NCBI RefSeq assembly: GCF_036898465.1
Contig: NZ_JARUMJ010000001.1
Coordinates: 6,882,001-6,946,000, forward strand
From: Streptomyces sp. B21-105
GTDB taxonomy: Bacteria; Actinomycetota; Actinomycetes; Streptomycetales; Streptomycetaceae
Direction of reading: 5' to 3'
Length of the DNA stretch: 64,000 nucleotides
Part shown: positions 1-9,055 of the stretch, one piece after another
How positions within the stretch are numbered: the stretch's first letter is position 1
Layout of the letters: each line of letters opens with the position of its first letter
The notes under the pieces: model-generated
Databases searched by the model: none
The model's input: the letters and a program-made list of their open reading frames with translations, nothing else
Told to the model about the DNA's origin: nothing
Program-made: the position numbers and the translations under genes

Positions 1-2
1 TC

Positions 3-425
3 CTGCCCGGGATCCTGGCGGTCACGGCGCTGCGCGAGCCCGGCCTGCTGGACGCGCGCCACCCCGCCACGTCCGCCCTGATGCTCGGCTCCGAACTGAT
101 CGTCGCCCTGGTCATGGGGGCCGCCTGGGCCTGGACCACCCGCGTATGGGTCGAGGCGGACGGCTCGGTGTGGAGCAAAGGCACCAAGGCCGGCGTAGCC
201 GTCTGGTTCGCCGGCATCGCAACTCGGCTCGGCCTCTTCGGACTCGGCGCGCTGATGGGCGTCCACCAGCACAGTTCGACCCTGATGCTGGGACTCGCGG
301 GCACCCTGCTGGTGCGCTCCGGGCTTCTGGTCCTGCGTGCGCAGTCCCTGCACGGGACCCTCCCCGCACAGGCCACGGCTTACGGTGACCGCGTGTCCCT
401 GGCCGCGTGGAAGGAGCGCGTGTGA
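3..425 (+). CDS. DUF1453-type membrane protein, 5' end missing
   Basis: The reading frame is open from base 3, so the gene begins before the window; the first in-window ATG (81) is probably internal. The visible part is hydrophobic with about four predicted membrane segments and short charged turns, ending in a hydrophilic tail (AAWKERV). It resembles the DUF1453 membrane proteins that Streptomyces carry beside two-component genes; this is recognition by eye. The stop overlaps the GTG start of the next gene (GTGA, 422-425), so the two are translationally coupled. It may be a membrane accessory of the sensor kinase, but its biochemical role is unknown. Confidence 0.7.
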   Translation: MPGILAVTALREPGLLDARHPATSALMLGSELIVALVMGAAWAWTTRVWVEADGSVWSKGTKAGVAVWFAGIATRLGLFGLGALMGVHQHSSTLMLGLAGTLLVRSGLLVLRAQSLHGTLPAQATAYGDRVSLAAWKERV

Positions 426-1573
426 CGGAGAACTTCTGGACCCGCTGGCCCTCACGAGAGGCGCTGAGCCCGAAGGCGATCACCCGGTCCAGGCGGCTGC
501 TGGCCTGGGGAGTGCGGCTGCTGGCACTCGTCGCGCTGGTGTGGAGCGCCCTCCACGACAGCCGCCTCCACGGGTGGGCGGGGGTGGCCGGAGCGGGAGG
601 GCTGCTGGTGGCCGGCGGGCTGGCGTGGGCCCTGCTCCGGACCACGCTCGAGCACCGGCTGTGGCCCTCCCTCGCTCTTTTCCTCACGCTGCTGGGACTG
701 GCCGGCGGGGCCGAGGCCGCCGGATTCCGCTCCCCGGCTGTGGTCCTGTGCTGCGGTTGTGCCGTCGCGGCTCTGGAGCGACTGCCGCTGTCCGTCGCCC
801 TGCCCGTGGCGGCGGCCGGTTTCGCCGCTTTCGCCGTGGTCGACGACGACCGAGGGGCGGTCTCGGCCTCCGTCATCGGGGGCATGGCCCTCGCGGGCTA
901 CGCGCTGCGGCTCGACGCCGAGGCCAGAGGCACCGCACAGCGCCTGCTCGCCCAGGAACGGGCGGCGCGCGCGGCCGAGGCGGAATCCGCGGCGCTGGCG
1001 GAGCGCGCCCGCATCGCCCGGGAGATCCACGACGTGCTCGCCCACAGTCTCTCGGCACAGTTGGTACACCTGGAGGCCGCCCGGCTGCTGATCGAGCGGG
1101 GCGCGGACCGCGAACAGATCCTCGAACGCGTGGTGGCAGCACGTGGCATGGCCCGTGACGGTCTCGAGGAGACGAGGCAGTCGCTCTCCGCGCTGCGCGG
1201 TGAGGTGACGCCGCTGGAGGAGTTCCTCACCGGCCTCGTCGGCGCGTCCGACGGAGCCGAGGTCACGGTCGCCGGCGAACGCGTACCGCTTCCGGTCGAG
1301 GCCTCGCAGGCCGTGCGCAGGGTTGCCCAGGAAGCCCTGACGAACGCGCGCAAGCACGCGCCGGGCGCGAAGGTGAGCGTGCGGCTCGAGTACGGCCCCC
1401 GCGAAGTCATCCTGAACGTGCGGGACTCGGGCGGCTCGCCGGGCGAACTCGCCGGGGCCGGCGGCGGGTACGGTCTGCTGGGTATGCGTGAGCGCGCCGA
1501 GTTGCTCGGCGGCTCGCTCGCCGCAGGGCCGGCCGAGGAAGGGTTCGTGGTGACGCTGAGGGTGCCCGTATGA
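422..1573 (+). CDS. NarL-type sensor histidine kinase
   Basis: Membrane sensor kinase of 383 aa. The N-terminal half has about five hydrophobic segments (residues ~25-150) and no obvious large extracytoplasmic sensor domain. A HisKA_3 dimerisation box follows, with phospho-acceptor His203 in REIHDVLAHSL, then a HATPase_c domain with an N box (ALTNARKHA) and a glycine-rich G box (GGGYGLLGMRERAELLGG). I chose GTG 422 because AAGGAG (411-416) lies five bases upstream and the start overlaps the previous stop; a GTG at 407 is in frame but has no such signal. The stop overlaps the next ATG (ATGA, 1570-1573), pairing it with the following regulator. The stimulus is not visible. Confidence 0.93.
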   Translation: MTENFWTRWPSREALSPKAITRSRRLLAWGVRLLALVALVWSALHDSRLHGWAGVAGAGGLLVAGGLAWALLRTTLEHRLWPSLALFLTLLGLAGGAEAAGFRSPAVVLCCGCAVAALERLPLSVALPVAAAGFAAFAVVDDDRGAVSASVIGGMALAGYALRLDAEARGTAQRLLAQERAARAAEAESAALAERARIAREIHDVLAHSLSAQLVHLEAARLLIERGADREQILERVVAARGMARDGLEETRQSLSALRGEVTPLEEFLTGLVGASDGAEVTVAGERVPLPVEASQAVRRVAQEALTNARKHAPGAKVSVRLEYGPREVILNVRDSGGSPGELAGAGGGYGLLGMRERAELLGGSLAAGPAEEGFVVTLRVPV

Positions 1574-2259
1574 CCGGGGATCGGGAGAGGCCCGCCAGGG
1601 TGGTGGTCGCGGACGACCAGACCGTTGTCAGAGAAGGCATCGTGATGCTGCTCGGGCTGCTGCCGGGCGTCGAGGTCGTGGGGGCCGCGGGGGACGGCGA
1701 GGAGGCGGTGCGGCTCGTCGCCGAACTCGCTCCCGACGTGGTGCTGATGGACCTGCGCATGCCTCGCTGCGACGGTGTGGAGGCGACTCGGCGCATCACG
1801 GCGGAGTACCCCGGCACCCAGGTCGTGGTACTCACCACGTACGCGGACGACGAGTCCCTGTTCCCGGCGCTCAAGGCCGGAGCCCGGGGATACCTCACGA
1901 AGGACGCCGGCGGGGACGAGATCGTGCGGGCGGTGCACAGCGTGCTGTCCGGGGACGCCGGCCTGTCGCCGAGTGTCCAGCGCAGGCTGCTGGAACGCCT
2001 GTCGGCGCCCGAACCCGCACCTGCGCGGCCCGCCGTCATGCCCGACGGGCTCACCACACGGGAGGCGGAGGTTCTGGTGCTGATCGCCGAAGGCCTCAGC
2101 AATTCGGAGATCGCGCGCAGGCTGAGCGTCTCCATCGCCACGGTGAAGACCCACATCAACAACATGTTCTCCAAGACGGGACTCAAGGACCGTGCTCAGG
2201 CAGTGAGTTACGCGTACCGGAAAGGACTGGTGCCGCCGCCCGCCGCGGGATCGGCCTGA
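1570..2259 (+). CDS. NarL/FixJ-family response regulator
   Basis: Cognate regulator of the preceding kinase, 229 aa. The receiver domain (~residues 10-125) has the acidic pair D15-D16, phospho-acceptor Asp61 in LMDLRMP, and the conserved Thr and Lys (VVLTTYA, YLTKDA). A LuxR-type HTH covers ~165-225 (LTTREAEVLVLIAEGLSNSEIA, followed by TVKTHINNM). The ATGA overlap implies coupled synthesis with the kinase. Targets cannot be inferred; the upstream DUF1453 gene is the likeliest functional partner. No clear terminator is seen between this gene and the next. Confidence 0.95.
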   Translation: MTGDRERPARVVVADDQTVVREGIVMLLGLLPGVEVVGAAGDGEEAVRLVAELAPDVVLMDLRMPRCDGVEATRRITAEYPGTQVVVLTTYADDESLFPALKAGARGYLTKDAGGDEIVRAVHSVLSGDAGLSPSVQRRLLERLSAPEPAPARPAVMPDGLTTREAEVLVLIAEGLSNSEIARRLSVSIATVKTHINNMFSKTGLKDRAQAVSYAYRKGLVPPPAAGSA

Positions 2260-2453
2260 TGGTCACCTGATGGAGTGAAGTGTGCGGGGAAGAAGAGTCA
2301 GGGATCTTCCCGTTCTGTCCATCCTTGGGCATGCAGTCAAGCAACGGTTGTGTCCGCACCGGCGGGGACGATCCCGAGACCGGCGGCGCCACGCCGCATG
2401 CGCGCAGGACACACCCACGTCAGGAGCGGACGAACCCGGGAACGACGGGTGAG

Positions 2454-2900
2454 GTGCACTACGACGATCCGTGGTATGACGCGCTCGCCTCGGGCTGGGG
2501 CGAGTCGGCCGCGGGGCACCTGCCCCCGACCGAGATTCCGGCGGCGCGCGCGAGCGGCGCCGCGGCGACGGCCGAGATCTACCTCGAAGTGCAGCGCAGC
2601 CCGGCCTTCCAGGAGGTGCGCAGCCGGTATCGGCGGTTCGTGGTGCCCGCCGTCGTCGGGTTCCTCGTCTGGTACGTGGCGTATGTCGTGACGGCCACGA
2701 CCGCGCCCGCGTTCATGGCGCGGCCGGTGGTGGGCGCGGTGAACCTGGGGCTGCTCGCCGGGCTCGGACAGTTCCTCAGCACGTTTCTGCTCACCTGGGC
2801 CTACGCCCGGCACGCACGGCTGCGCCGCGACCGCGTGGCGCTCGAACTGCGCTGGGACACCCAGGAACTGACGCGCGAAGCCCGCGGCGGTGCGTGGTGA
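2454..2900 (+). CDS. DUF485 membrane protein (partner of the ActP-like symporter)
   Basis: Small inner-membrane protein of 148 aa with a soluble N-terminus (DPWYDALASGW) and two predicted transmembrane helices (around PAVVGFLVWYVAYVVTA and VNLGLLAGLGQFLSTF) followed by a basic tail. DUF485 proteins are usually encoded directly ahead of acetate/solute:sodium symporters, as here. The frame is open from 2280, but the upstream extension is low-complexity and poorly protein-like, so I take GTG 2454; the exact start is uncertain. The 3' end overlaps the symporter gene by 4-7 bases. Confidence 0.8.
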   Translation: MHYDDPWYDALASGWGESAAGHLPPTEIPAARASGAAATAEIYLEVQRSPAFQEVRSRYRRFVVPAVVGFLVWYVAYVVTATTAPAFMARPVVGAVNLGLLAGLGQFLSTFLLTWAYARHARLRRDRVALELRWDTQELTREARGGAW

Positions 2901-4489
2901 CCGGCGACCATCAGGCGCTCGCGTTGACGCTGTTCAGCGTCTTCGTCGCGGTGACGCTGGGGATCACCACCTGGGTGAGCCGCAACCGGCAGGGTTCGGC
3001 GGAGGAGTTCTACGCCGGGGGCAGGCTGTTCTCCCCGATGGAGAATGGTTTTGCCATCGCCGGCGACTACATGTCCGCCGCCTCCTTCCTCGGCATCTCC
3101 GGATTGATTGCGCTCTTCGGATACGACGGCCTGCTGTACTCGGTGGGTTTCCTGGTCGCCTGGCTGGTGGTGCTGTTCCTGGTGGCCGAACTGGTGCGCA
3201 ACTGCGGGCAGTTCACCCTGGCCGACGTGGTCGCCGCACGGATGAGGGAGCGGCCGGTGCGGATCGCGGCGGGAACCTCCTCGGTCACCGTCTCCGTTCT
3301 CTATCTGGTGGCGCAGATGGTGGGCGCGGGCAGTCTGGTCGCGCTGCTGCTCGGGAACACGGGGGAGGAGGCCCGGTCCTGGGCCGTCATCGGCGTCGGT
3401 GCGCTCATGGTCGTCTATGTGTCGCTGGGAGGGATGCGGGCCACGACGTGGATCCAGATCGTCAAGGCGGTTCTGCTGCTGGGCGGCACCGTCACGCTCA
3501 CCGTGCTCGTCCTCGTGCGTTTCCACGGCGATTTCGACCAACTGCTGCGTACGGCCGCCGAGCGCAGCGGGCACGGCGACGCGTTTCTGGCGCCCGGGCT
3601 GAAGTACGGCGGGGACTGGACCGCGCGCTTCGACTTCATGAGCCTCGGTCTCGCGCTGGCGCTGGGCACGGCCGGGCTGCCGCACATCCTGTCCCGCTTC
3701 TACACCGTGCCCACCGCGCAGGCCGCCCGGCGGTCCGTCGTCTGGTCGATCGGGCTCATCGGAGGCTTCTATCTGATGACGATCGTGCTGGGCTTCGGCG
3801 CGGCGGCGATCGTCGGCCCGGAGGCGGTCCGCGGCTCGAACGCCTCCGGGAACACGGCGGTGCCCCTTCTGGCCCTCGATCTGGGCGGCGGTCCCGACTC
3901 CACGGGCGGCACCGTTCTGTTCGCGGTGGTGGCGGCCGTCGCCTTCGCCACGATCCTCGCGGTCGTCGCCGGGATCACGCTGGCCTCCTCGGCGTCGGTG
4001 GCGCACGACCTCTACGCCTCTCTGCGGCGCCGGCGCTCCCGGCCCCGCAGTGAGGTGGCGGTGGCGCGGGTCGCCGCCGTCGGAGTCGGAGTGGTCGCGA
4101 TCGCCCTCGGCCTGCTGGCGCGTGACCTCAACGTCGCCTTCCTGGTCGGACTCGCGTTCGCCGTCGCGGCCTCCGCGAACCTGCCGGTCCTTCTGTACTC
4201 ACTGTTCTGGCGGGGCTTCACCACGCGGGGCGCCGTGTGCGCGGTGTACGGCGGGCTGATTCCGGCCCTGGCGCTCGTGGTGTTGTCGCCGGTGGTGTCG
4301 GGCAGTCCGGGGTCGCTCTTCCCTGCGATGGACTTCCAGTACTTCCCGCTGGAGAACCCCGGCCTGGTCTCGATTCCGCTGGGCTTCCTGGCGGGCTGGC
4401 TGGGCACGGTCACCTCGGCCGAGGTCGCCGACGAGGCCAAGCACGCGGAGGCCGAGGTGCGGTCGCTGACCGGGGCCGGCGCGGCGTAG
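2894..4489 (+). CDS. actP: Cation/acetate symporter (ActP-like, SSS family)
   Basis: Polytopic sodium:solute symporter of about 530 aa with some 13 hydrophobic segments. The N-terminal signature (EEFYAGGRLFSPMENGFAIAG then DYMSAASFLGISG) is typical of the ActP acetate/monocarboxylate branch of the SSS family. It overlaps the DUF485 gene at GTGGTGA; the true start is GTG 2894 or GTG 2897. Function is inferred as uptake of acetate or another short carboxylate. It converges on a CitB-type response regulator gene that could control it, though nothing in the sequence proves this. Confidence 0.88.
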   Translation: MVTGDHQALALTLFSVFVAVTLGITTWVSRNRQGSAEEFYAGGRLFSPMENGFAIAGDYMSAASFLGISGLIALFGYDGLLYSVGFLVAWLVVLFLVAELVRNCGQFTLADVVAARMRERPVRIAAGTSSVTVSVLYLVAQMVGAGSLVALLLGNTGEEARSWAVIGVGALMVVYVSLGGMRATTWIQIVKAVLLLGGTVTLTVLVLVRFHGDFDQLLRTAAERSGHGDAFLAPGLKYGGDWTARFDFMSLGLALALGTAGLPHILSRFYTVPTAQAARRSVVWSIGLIGGFYLMTIVLGFGAAAIVGPEAVRGSNASGNTAVPLLALDLGGGPDSTGGTVLFAVVAAVAFATILAVVAGITLASSASVAHDLYASLRRRRSRPRSEVAVARVAAVGVGVVAIALGLLARDLNVAFLVGLAFAVAASANLPVLLYSLFWRGFTTRGAVCAVYGGLIPALALVVLSPVVSGSPGSLFPAMDFQYFPLENPGLVSIPLGFLAGWLGTVTSAEVADEAKHAEAEVRSLTGAGAA

Positions 4490-4593
4490 GGACGGGCCCG
4501 GGGTGCGGGTGCGGTCGAAGCTGTGCCGTGCGCGGTCGTGCCGCACCGCAGCCGCAGCCACAGTTGCAGCCCCAGCGCGAGGGCCGGGCGCGG

Positions 4594-5286
4594 CTAAGGG
4601 GTCACCCACGCGTACCGGTGCTCGGGGCGGCCCGTGTCGCCGTACTTGAGGGAGAGATGCAGTCGGCCGGCCTGCTCGAGGTGGCGCAGGTAGCGCTGGG
4701 CGGTGGAGCGGCTCAGACCGGTCTCGGCGGCGACCTCGTGGGCCGACAGCGGGTGGTCGGCGCGGTGCAGCACCGTGCAGATCAGGTCGGTGGTGGGTTC
4801 CGAGTGCCCGCTGGGCAGGCCGGGGGACGGCGGGGCCGGCGTGGTGCGCAGAGCGCTGAAGATCCGGTCCACCTGTTCCTGACCGGCGACGCCGTGGCCG
4901 CCCACCCGGTCCACCGTGCGGCGCAGGGCGGCGTAGGAGTCGAGGCGGGTGCGCAGAGCCGCGAAGGTGAACGGCTTCACCAGGTAGTGCAGGGCGCCCA
5001 GCCGCATCGCGGTCTGCACCGTCGTCACGTCACCGGCCGCTGTGATCATGATGACGTCCGTGCCGTGGCCCTGCTCCCTCATGCGGTGGACGAGTTCCAG
5101 TCCGGTCCCGTCGGGAAGGTAGTGGTCGAGCAGGACCAGGTCGATGCCTTGGCGCTGCACCGAGGCGAGCGCCTGGGCGGCACTGTGCGCGCGGGCGGCG
5201 ACCCGGAAGCCGGGAACCTTCCCCACGTATTTGGCGTTGATCTCGGCGACACGGAAGTCGTCGTCCACCACCAGGACGTCAATCAT
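4594..5286 (-). CDS. CitB/DcuR-family response regulator (orphan copy)
   Basis: Response regulator of 230 aa. The receiver domain has the acidic triplet D8-D10, phospho-acceptor Asp54 in LLDHYLP and a conserved Lys in LVKPF; the C-terminal helix-turn-helix (LSAHEVAAETGLSRSTAQRYLRHLE) is of the CitB/DcuR type. The frame extends upstream to 5457, but MIDVLVVDDD at 5286 is the family N-terminus and has GGAGAGAGG just upstream. No kinase lies next to it. A close paralogue with a kinase lies at 8375-10722, and the ABC importer between them is a plausible target. It is divergent from that importer and convergent with the symporter. Confidence 0.92.
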   Translation of the reverse strand: MIDVLVVDDDFRVAEINAKYVGKVPGFRVAARAHSAAQALASVQRQGIDLVLLDHYLPDGTGLELVHRMREQGHGTDVIMITAAGDVTTVQTAMRLGALHYLVKPFTFAALRTRLDSYAALRRTVDRVGGHGVAGQEQVDRIFSALRTTPAPPSPGLPSGHSEPTTDLICTVLHRADHPLSAHEVAAETGLSRSTAQRYLRHLEQAGRLHLSLKYGDTGRPEHRYAWVTP

Positions 5287-5447
5287 CGGGCCTCTCTCCG
5301 TCAAGGCCAGGCGGGCGATGTGCCCGTGTTTCGGCTTCGTTGTTCTAGCGCGAGCTAAACGAGCACAACAGGCCCTTGCAAGCAAAAGAAGCGCATGCGC
5401 CCAGAAGGCTGCTCCAGTCCCGCCGCTCGCCTCTACCGTCCCGGGCC

Positions 5448-6263
5448 ATGAGCGCACACACCAGCCCCGCCATCGAGCTGCGGGGTGCGAGCAAGGTCTT
5501 CAGGACCCCTTCGGGGGCCCCGCACACCGCTGTGCGGGACCTCGACCTCACCGTCGCACGCGGTGAGTTCGTGGCCGTCGTCGGACCGACCGGCTGCGGC
5601 AAGTCGACCACGTTGACCCTGGTCAGCGGGCTGGAAGAGCCCACCCAGGGCGAGGTGCTGGTCACCGGTCAGTCGGTGCGCGGCGTCGGCGACAACGTCG
5701 GCTTCGTCTTCCAGCAGGACGCGACTTTCCCGTGGCGTACGGTCCTGTCCAACGTCATGGCCGGGCCCCGATTCCGCGGTGTGCCCAAAGCGGAGGCCAA
5801 GCGCAGGGCCCGTGAGTGGCTGGACCGGGTCGGACTCGCCGCCTTCGAGGACCGCTATCCCCATCAGCTCTCCGGTGGCCAGCGCAAGCGCGTCGCCCTC
5901 GCCGCGACCTTCGTCAACGACCCCGAGATCCTGCTCATGGACGAGCCGTTCTCGGCGCTCGACGTGCAGACCCGGGCGCTGATGTCGGACGAGCTCCTCG
6001 AACTGTGGGAGGGCACCGGCGCGTCCGTGGTGTTCGTCACCCACGACCTGGAGGAGTCCATCGCGCTGGCCGACAGGGTCGTCGTGATGACCGCCGGCCC
6101 CGCCACCGTGAAGCAGGTCTTCGACATCGACCTGCCGCGTCCGCGCAAGGTCGAGTCGGTGCGCCTGGAGCCGCGGTTCATCGAGATCTACCGCGAGATC
6201 TGGGAGTCCCTCGGTGAAGAGGTCCGCATCACCCGTGAAAGAGGTGCCGCACATGTCGCCTGA
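5448..6263 (+). CDS. ABC importer ATPase, SsuB/TauB/NrtD type
   Basis: ATP-binding subunit of 271 aa. Walker A is GPTGCGKS (46-53), the Q-loop is FVFQQD, the signature LSGGQRKRVALA begins at about 141, Walker B ILLMDEP spans 161-167, and the switch His is in VFVTHD. This combination is typical of ATPases for sulfonate, nitrate or thiamine-precursor importers. ATG 5448 was chosen because the family N-terminus begins there. The 3' end overlaps the permease start, giving an ATPase-permease-binding protein operon. The substrate is not determined by the sequence. Confidence 0.93.
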   Translation: MSAHTSPAIELRGASKVFRTPSGAPHTAVRDLDLTVARGEFVAVVGPTGCGKSTTLTLVSGLEEPTQGEVLVTGQSVRGVGDNVGFVFQQDATFPWRTVLSNVMAGPRFRGVPKAEAKRRAREWLDRVGLAAFEDRYPHQLSGGQRKRVALAATFVNDPEILLMDEPFSALDVQTRALMSDELLELWEGTGASVVFVTHDLEESIALADRVVVMTAGPATVKQVFDIDLPRPRKVESVRLEPRFIEIYREIWESLGEEVRITRERGAAHVA

Positions 6264-7116
6264 CGTTCTCAGCACGCCGGTCGTCGGCACGGCCAAGGCG
6301 CCGGACCGCGCCCACTCCCGCGCGCGTGCCGCACGCAGGCGCAAGGCCCTCGTCATGGCCTCGAGAGCGCTGCTCCTGGTGGCCGTGCTCGGTCTGTGGG
6401 AGGCGCTCTCCCGGGCCGAGATCATCGATCCGTTCAACTTCTCGATGCCCACGAAGATCTGGGACCAGATCTACACCTGGGTGATGCACGGAACCGCTCT
6501 CGGTTCACTGGGCGAGCAGATCTGGTACACGCTCCACGAGGCGCTGCTGGGGTGGGTCATCGGTGTGGCCGCGGGTGTGGTGTGCGGTATCGCGCTCGGG
6601 CGGATCGCCTTTCTCGCCGATGTCCTCGGCCCGTACATCAAGGTGCTCAACTCCATACCGAGGATCGTGCTGGCCCCGATCTTCGTGATCTGGTTCGGCC
6701 TCGGCCCGGCCTCCAAGGTCGCCTCGGCCGTCGTCCTGGTCTTCTTCCCGGTCTTCTTCAACGCCTTCCAGGGCGCTCGCGAGGTCGACCGCAACCTTGT
6801 CGCCAACGCCCGCATCCTCGGCGCGAGTGATCGGCGGGTGACGTTCCAGGTGGTCATCCCGTCCGCCACGTCCTGGATCTTCACCAGCCTTCATGTCAGC
6901 TTCGGGTTCGCGCTCATCGGCGCCATCGTCGGCGAGTACATCGGCGCGACCAAGGGCATCGGCCTGCTGGTCGCGCAGTCGCAGGGCACCTTCAACGCGG
7001 CCGGCGTGTACGCCGCCATGGTCATCCTCGCCGCCGTCGCCCTGGTCGCCGAGGGACTGCTGACCTTCGCCGAGAGCCGCATCTTCCGCTGGAAGCCGGC
7101 CGGCTCCGACGGCTGA
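6253..7116 (+). CDS. ABC importer permease, SsuC/TauC type
   Basis: BPD_transp_1-type inner-membrane permease of 287 aa. A basic N-terminus is followed by about six transmembrane helices, with the EAA-like cytoplasmic loop ARILGASDRRVTFQVVIPS that docks to the ATPase. ATG 6253 has AAGAGG at 6239-6244; in-frame GTG codons at 6214 and 6235 are alternatives. It overlaps the ATPase gene by about 10 bases and is followed by the lipoprotein gene, completing a nitrate/sulfonate/thiamine-precursor-type importer. Confidence 0.92.
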   Translation: MSPDVLSTPVVGTAKAPDRAHSRARAARRRKALVMASRALLLVAVLGLWEALSRAEIIDPFNFSMPTKIWDQIYTWVMHGTALGSLGEQIWYTLHEALLGWVIGVAAGVVCGIALGRIAFLADVLGPYIKVLNSIPRIVLAPIFVIWFGLGPASKVASAVVLVFFPVFFNAFQGAREVDRNLVANARILGASDRRVTFQVVIPSATSWIFTSLHVSFGFALIGAIVGEYIGATKGIGLLVAQSQGTFNAAGVYAAMVILAAVALVAEGLLTFAESRIFRWKPAGSDG

Positions 7117-7162
7117 TCTCTTCGTTGATCGGTCCTTCGAGACTTTCGTCCACTCGTCACAC

Positions 7163-7223
7163 CCAGGTATCGCCTCCCCAGGTATCGCCTCCCTCGGTAC
7201 TGCCCTTCCCTGGTATCGCCTTC
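7163..7223 (+). repeat. Four imperfect 15-bp tandem repeats
   Basis: The unit CCAGGTATCGCCTCC occurs perfectly at 7163-7177 and 7178-7192, then in two diverged copies to about 7223. It lies between the permease stop and the start of the binding-protein gene, just upstream of its RBS (AAGGA). It could be a protein-binding site or slippage-prone leader; no function is known. Confidence 0.75.
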
Positions 7224-7244
7224 TCACAAGGACGTGAACCCGTC

Positions 7245-8306
7245 ATGCGCACAACCGTCAGATACACGGCCCTCGCCGCCGCCGGCCTGCTCGCCCTCAC
7301 CTCACTCACGGCCTGTGCCGACGACGCGGCGAGCACCGCGTCGACCGGCTCGGGCAGTAAGGGGGACGGCAAGGGGACGAAGGTCAAGATCATGGTCGGT
7401 GGCCTGGACAAGGTCATCTACCTGCCGGCCATGCTCACCCAGCGGCTGGGCTACTTCGACGCCGAGGGGCTCGATGTCGAACTGTTGAGCGAGCCGGCCG
7501 GGGTGCAGGCCGAGACCGCGCTCGTCTCGGGCCAGGTCCAGGGCGCCGTCGGCTTCTACGACCACACCCTCGACCTCCAGGTGAAGGGCAAGGACGTGGA
7601 GTCCGTCGTGCAGTTCTCGCACGCACCGGGCGAGGTCGAGATCGTCTCCACCGACGCACAGGACGACATCGACTCGCCCGAGGACTTCAAGGGCAGGAAA
7701 CTCGGCGTCACGGGCCTCGGCTCCTCGACCGACTTCCTCACCAAGTACCTCGCCGTGAAGAACGGAGTGAAGGTCAGCGACTTCACCCCGGTCGCCGTCG
7801 GCGCGGGTCCGACCTTCATCGCGGCGCTCCAGCAGGGCTCCATCGACGCCGGGATGACGACCGACCCGACCGTCGCGACCGTCCTCGACAAGAAGGCCGG
7901 CAAGATCCTCGTCGACATGCGCACCCCGCAGGGCTCGGAGGAGGCGCTCGGCGGACCGTATCCGTCGTCGAGCCTGTACATGCAGACGGACTGGGTCAAC
8001 GGTCACAAGGACACCGTCCAGAAGTTGGCCAATGCATTCGTCAAGACGCTCAAGTGGATGTCCACCCACAGCGCCTCCGAGATCGCCGAGAAGATGCCGG
8101 CCGACTACTCGCAGGGAAACAAGATGCTCTACTCGGTGGCCATCAAGAACACGCTGCCGATGTTCACCGTGGACGGTGTGATGCCCAAGAACGGGCCCGA
8201 GACCGTCGAGAAGGTCCTCAAGGCGTTCAACCCGACCATCAAGAACGCCACGGTGGACCTGGACAAGACGTACACGACCGAGTTCGTCTCCAAGGCGACG
8301 GGCTGA
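7245..8306 (+). CDS. NMT1/SsuA-like substrate-binding lipoprotein
   Basis: Extracytoplasmic binding protein of 353 aa. A lipoprotein signal peptide (MRTTVRYTALAAAGLLALTS) ends in lipobox LTAC with Cys24 as the lipidated residue, followed by a Ser/Gly/Thr-rich linker. The mature part has the NMT1/THI5-like fold signature (KVIYLPAMLTQRLGYFDAEG; GVTGLGSSTDF). ATG 7245 has AAGGA upstream; the frame extends to 7125 but that part is the repeat leader. Members bind sulfonates, nitrate, riboflavin or thiamine precursors; the ligand cannot be assigned here. It is separated from the permease by about 130 bases, so it may also have its own promoter. Confidence 0.92.
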   Translation: MRTTVRYTALAAAGLLALTSLTACADDAASTASTGSGSKGDGKGTKVKIMVGGLDKVIYLPAMLTQRLGYFDAEGLDVELLSEPAGVQAETALVSGQVQGAVGFYDHTLDLQVKGKDVESVVQFSHAPGEVEIVSTDAQDDIDSPEDFKGRKLGVTGLGSSTDFLTKYLAVKNGVKVSDFTPVAVGAGPTFIAALQQGSIDAGMTTDPTVATVLDKKAGKILVDMRTPQGSEEALGGPYPSSSLYMQTDWVNGHKDTVQKLANAFVKTLKWMSTHSASEIAEKMPADYSQGNKMLYSVAIKNTLPMFTVDGVMPKNGPETVEKVLKAFNPTIKNATVDLDKTYTTEFVSKATG

Positions 8307-8332
8307 CGGCCGCGTAGCCGCCCGCCGCGCAT

Positions 8333-8351
8333 CGACGGCCCCGCGCCGTCG
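8333..8351. terminator. Hairpin between convergent genes
   Basis: The 7-bp stem CGACGGC/GCCGTCG with a five-base loop sits between the convergent ends of the binding-protein gene (8306) and the response regulator (8375), and could serve both directions. It has no U-tract, as is common in Streptomyces. Confidence 0.55.
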
Positions 8352-8374
8352 GCGTCGCCTCGAGGACCGTGCTG

Positions 8375-9055
8375 TCAGGCGCGGGTCGCCCACACGTAAC
8401 GGTGTTCCGGGCGGCCCGCGTCGCCGTACTTCAAGGTCAGCCGGGCCCTCCCCGTGCGCTCCAGGAGCTTCAGATAGCGCTGGGCGGTCTGTCGGCTCAC
8501 GCCGGTGCGGTCGGCGATCTCCTGGGCCGACAGCGGCCCTTCGGCGTTCATCAGGGACTGCCGCACGAGTTCGGCGGTCGTGGGGGAGTGGCCCTTGGGC
8601 AGACCGGGCTCCGAGGGAGCGGACAGCGCGCCGAAGATGCGGTCGACGTCCGCCTGCTCGGCCTCGCCCCCGCCGTCGAGCGTGCGGCGCAGATCCGCGT
8701 ACGCCTCCAGCTTGCCGCGCAGACCGGCGAAGGCGAACGGCTTCACCAGGTACTGCAGCGCGCCCTGGCGCATCGCGGCCTGCACGGTCGAGACGTCCCG
8801 CGCGGCGGTCACCATGATCACGTCCGTCTGGTGGCCACGCCGGCGCATCTCCTGGACGACCTCCAGACCCGTGTCGTCGGGCAGGTAGTGGTCGAGTAGG
8901 ACGAGGTCGAGGTGAGGCAGCAGCTCCAGCTGGCGCAGCGCGTCCGCCGCGCTGTGGGCCTCGCCGGCGACATGGAAGCCAGGGACCTTCTCGACGTATG
9001 CGGAGTTGACCCGGGCCACCCTGGCGTCGTCGTCCACGACCAGTACCTCGATCAT
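8375..9055 (-). CDS. CitB/DcuR-family response regulator
   Basis: Response regulator of 226 aa, closely similar to the one at 4594-5286: same N-terminal pattern (MIEVLVVDDD), phospho-acceptor Asp55 in LLDHYLPD, Lys in LVKPFAF, and a C-terminal HTH (LSAQEIADRTGVSRQTAQRYLKLLE). Its start overlaps the stop of the upstream kinase gene (ATGA, 9055-9052), so the two are co-translated. Family members respond to citrate, C4-dicarboxylates or related carboxylates. The neighbouring importer and ActP-like symporter are possible targets. Confidence 0.94.
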   Translation of the reverse strand: MIEVLVVDDDARVARVNSAYVEKVPGFHVAGEAHSAADALRQLELLPHLDLVLLDHYLPDDTGLEVVQEMRRRGHQTDVIMVTAARDVSTVQAAMRQGALQYLVKPFAFAGLRGKLEAYADLRRTLDGGGEAEQADVDRIFGALSAPSEPGLPKGHSPTTAELVRQSLMNAEGPLSAQEIADRTGVSRQTAQRYLKLLERTGRARLTLKYGDAGRPEHRYVWATRA

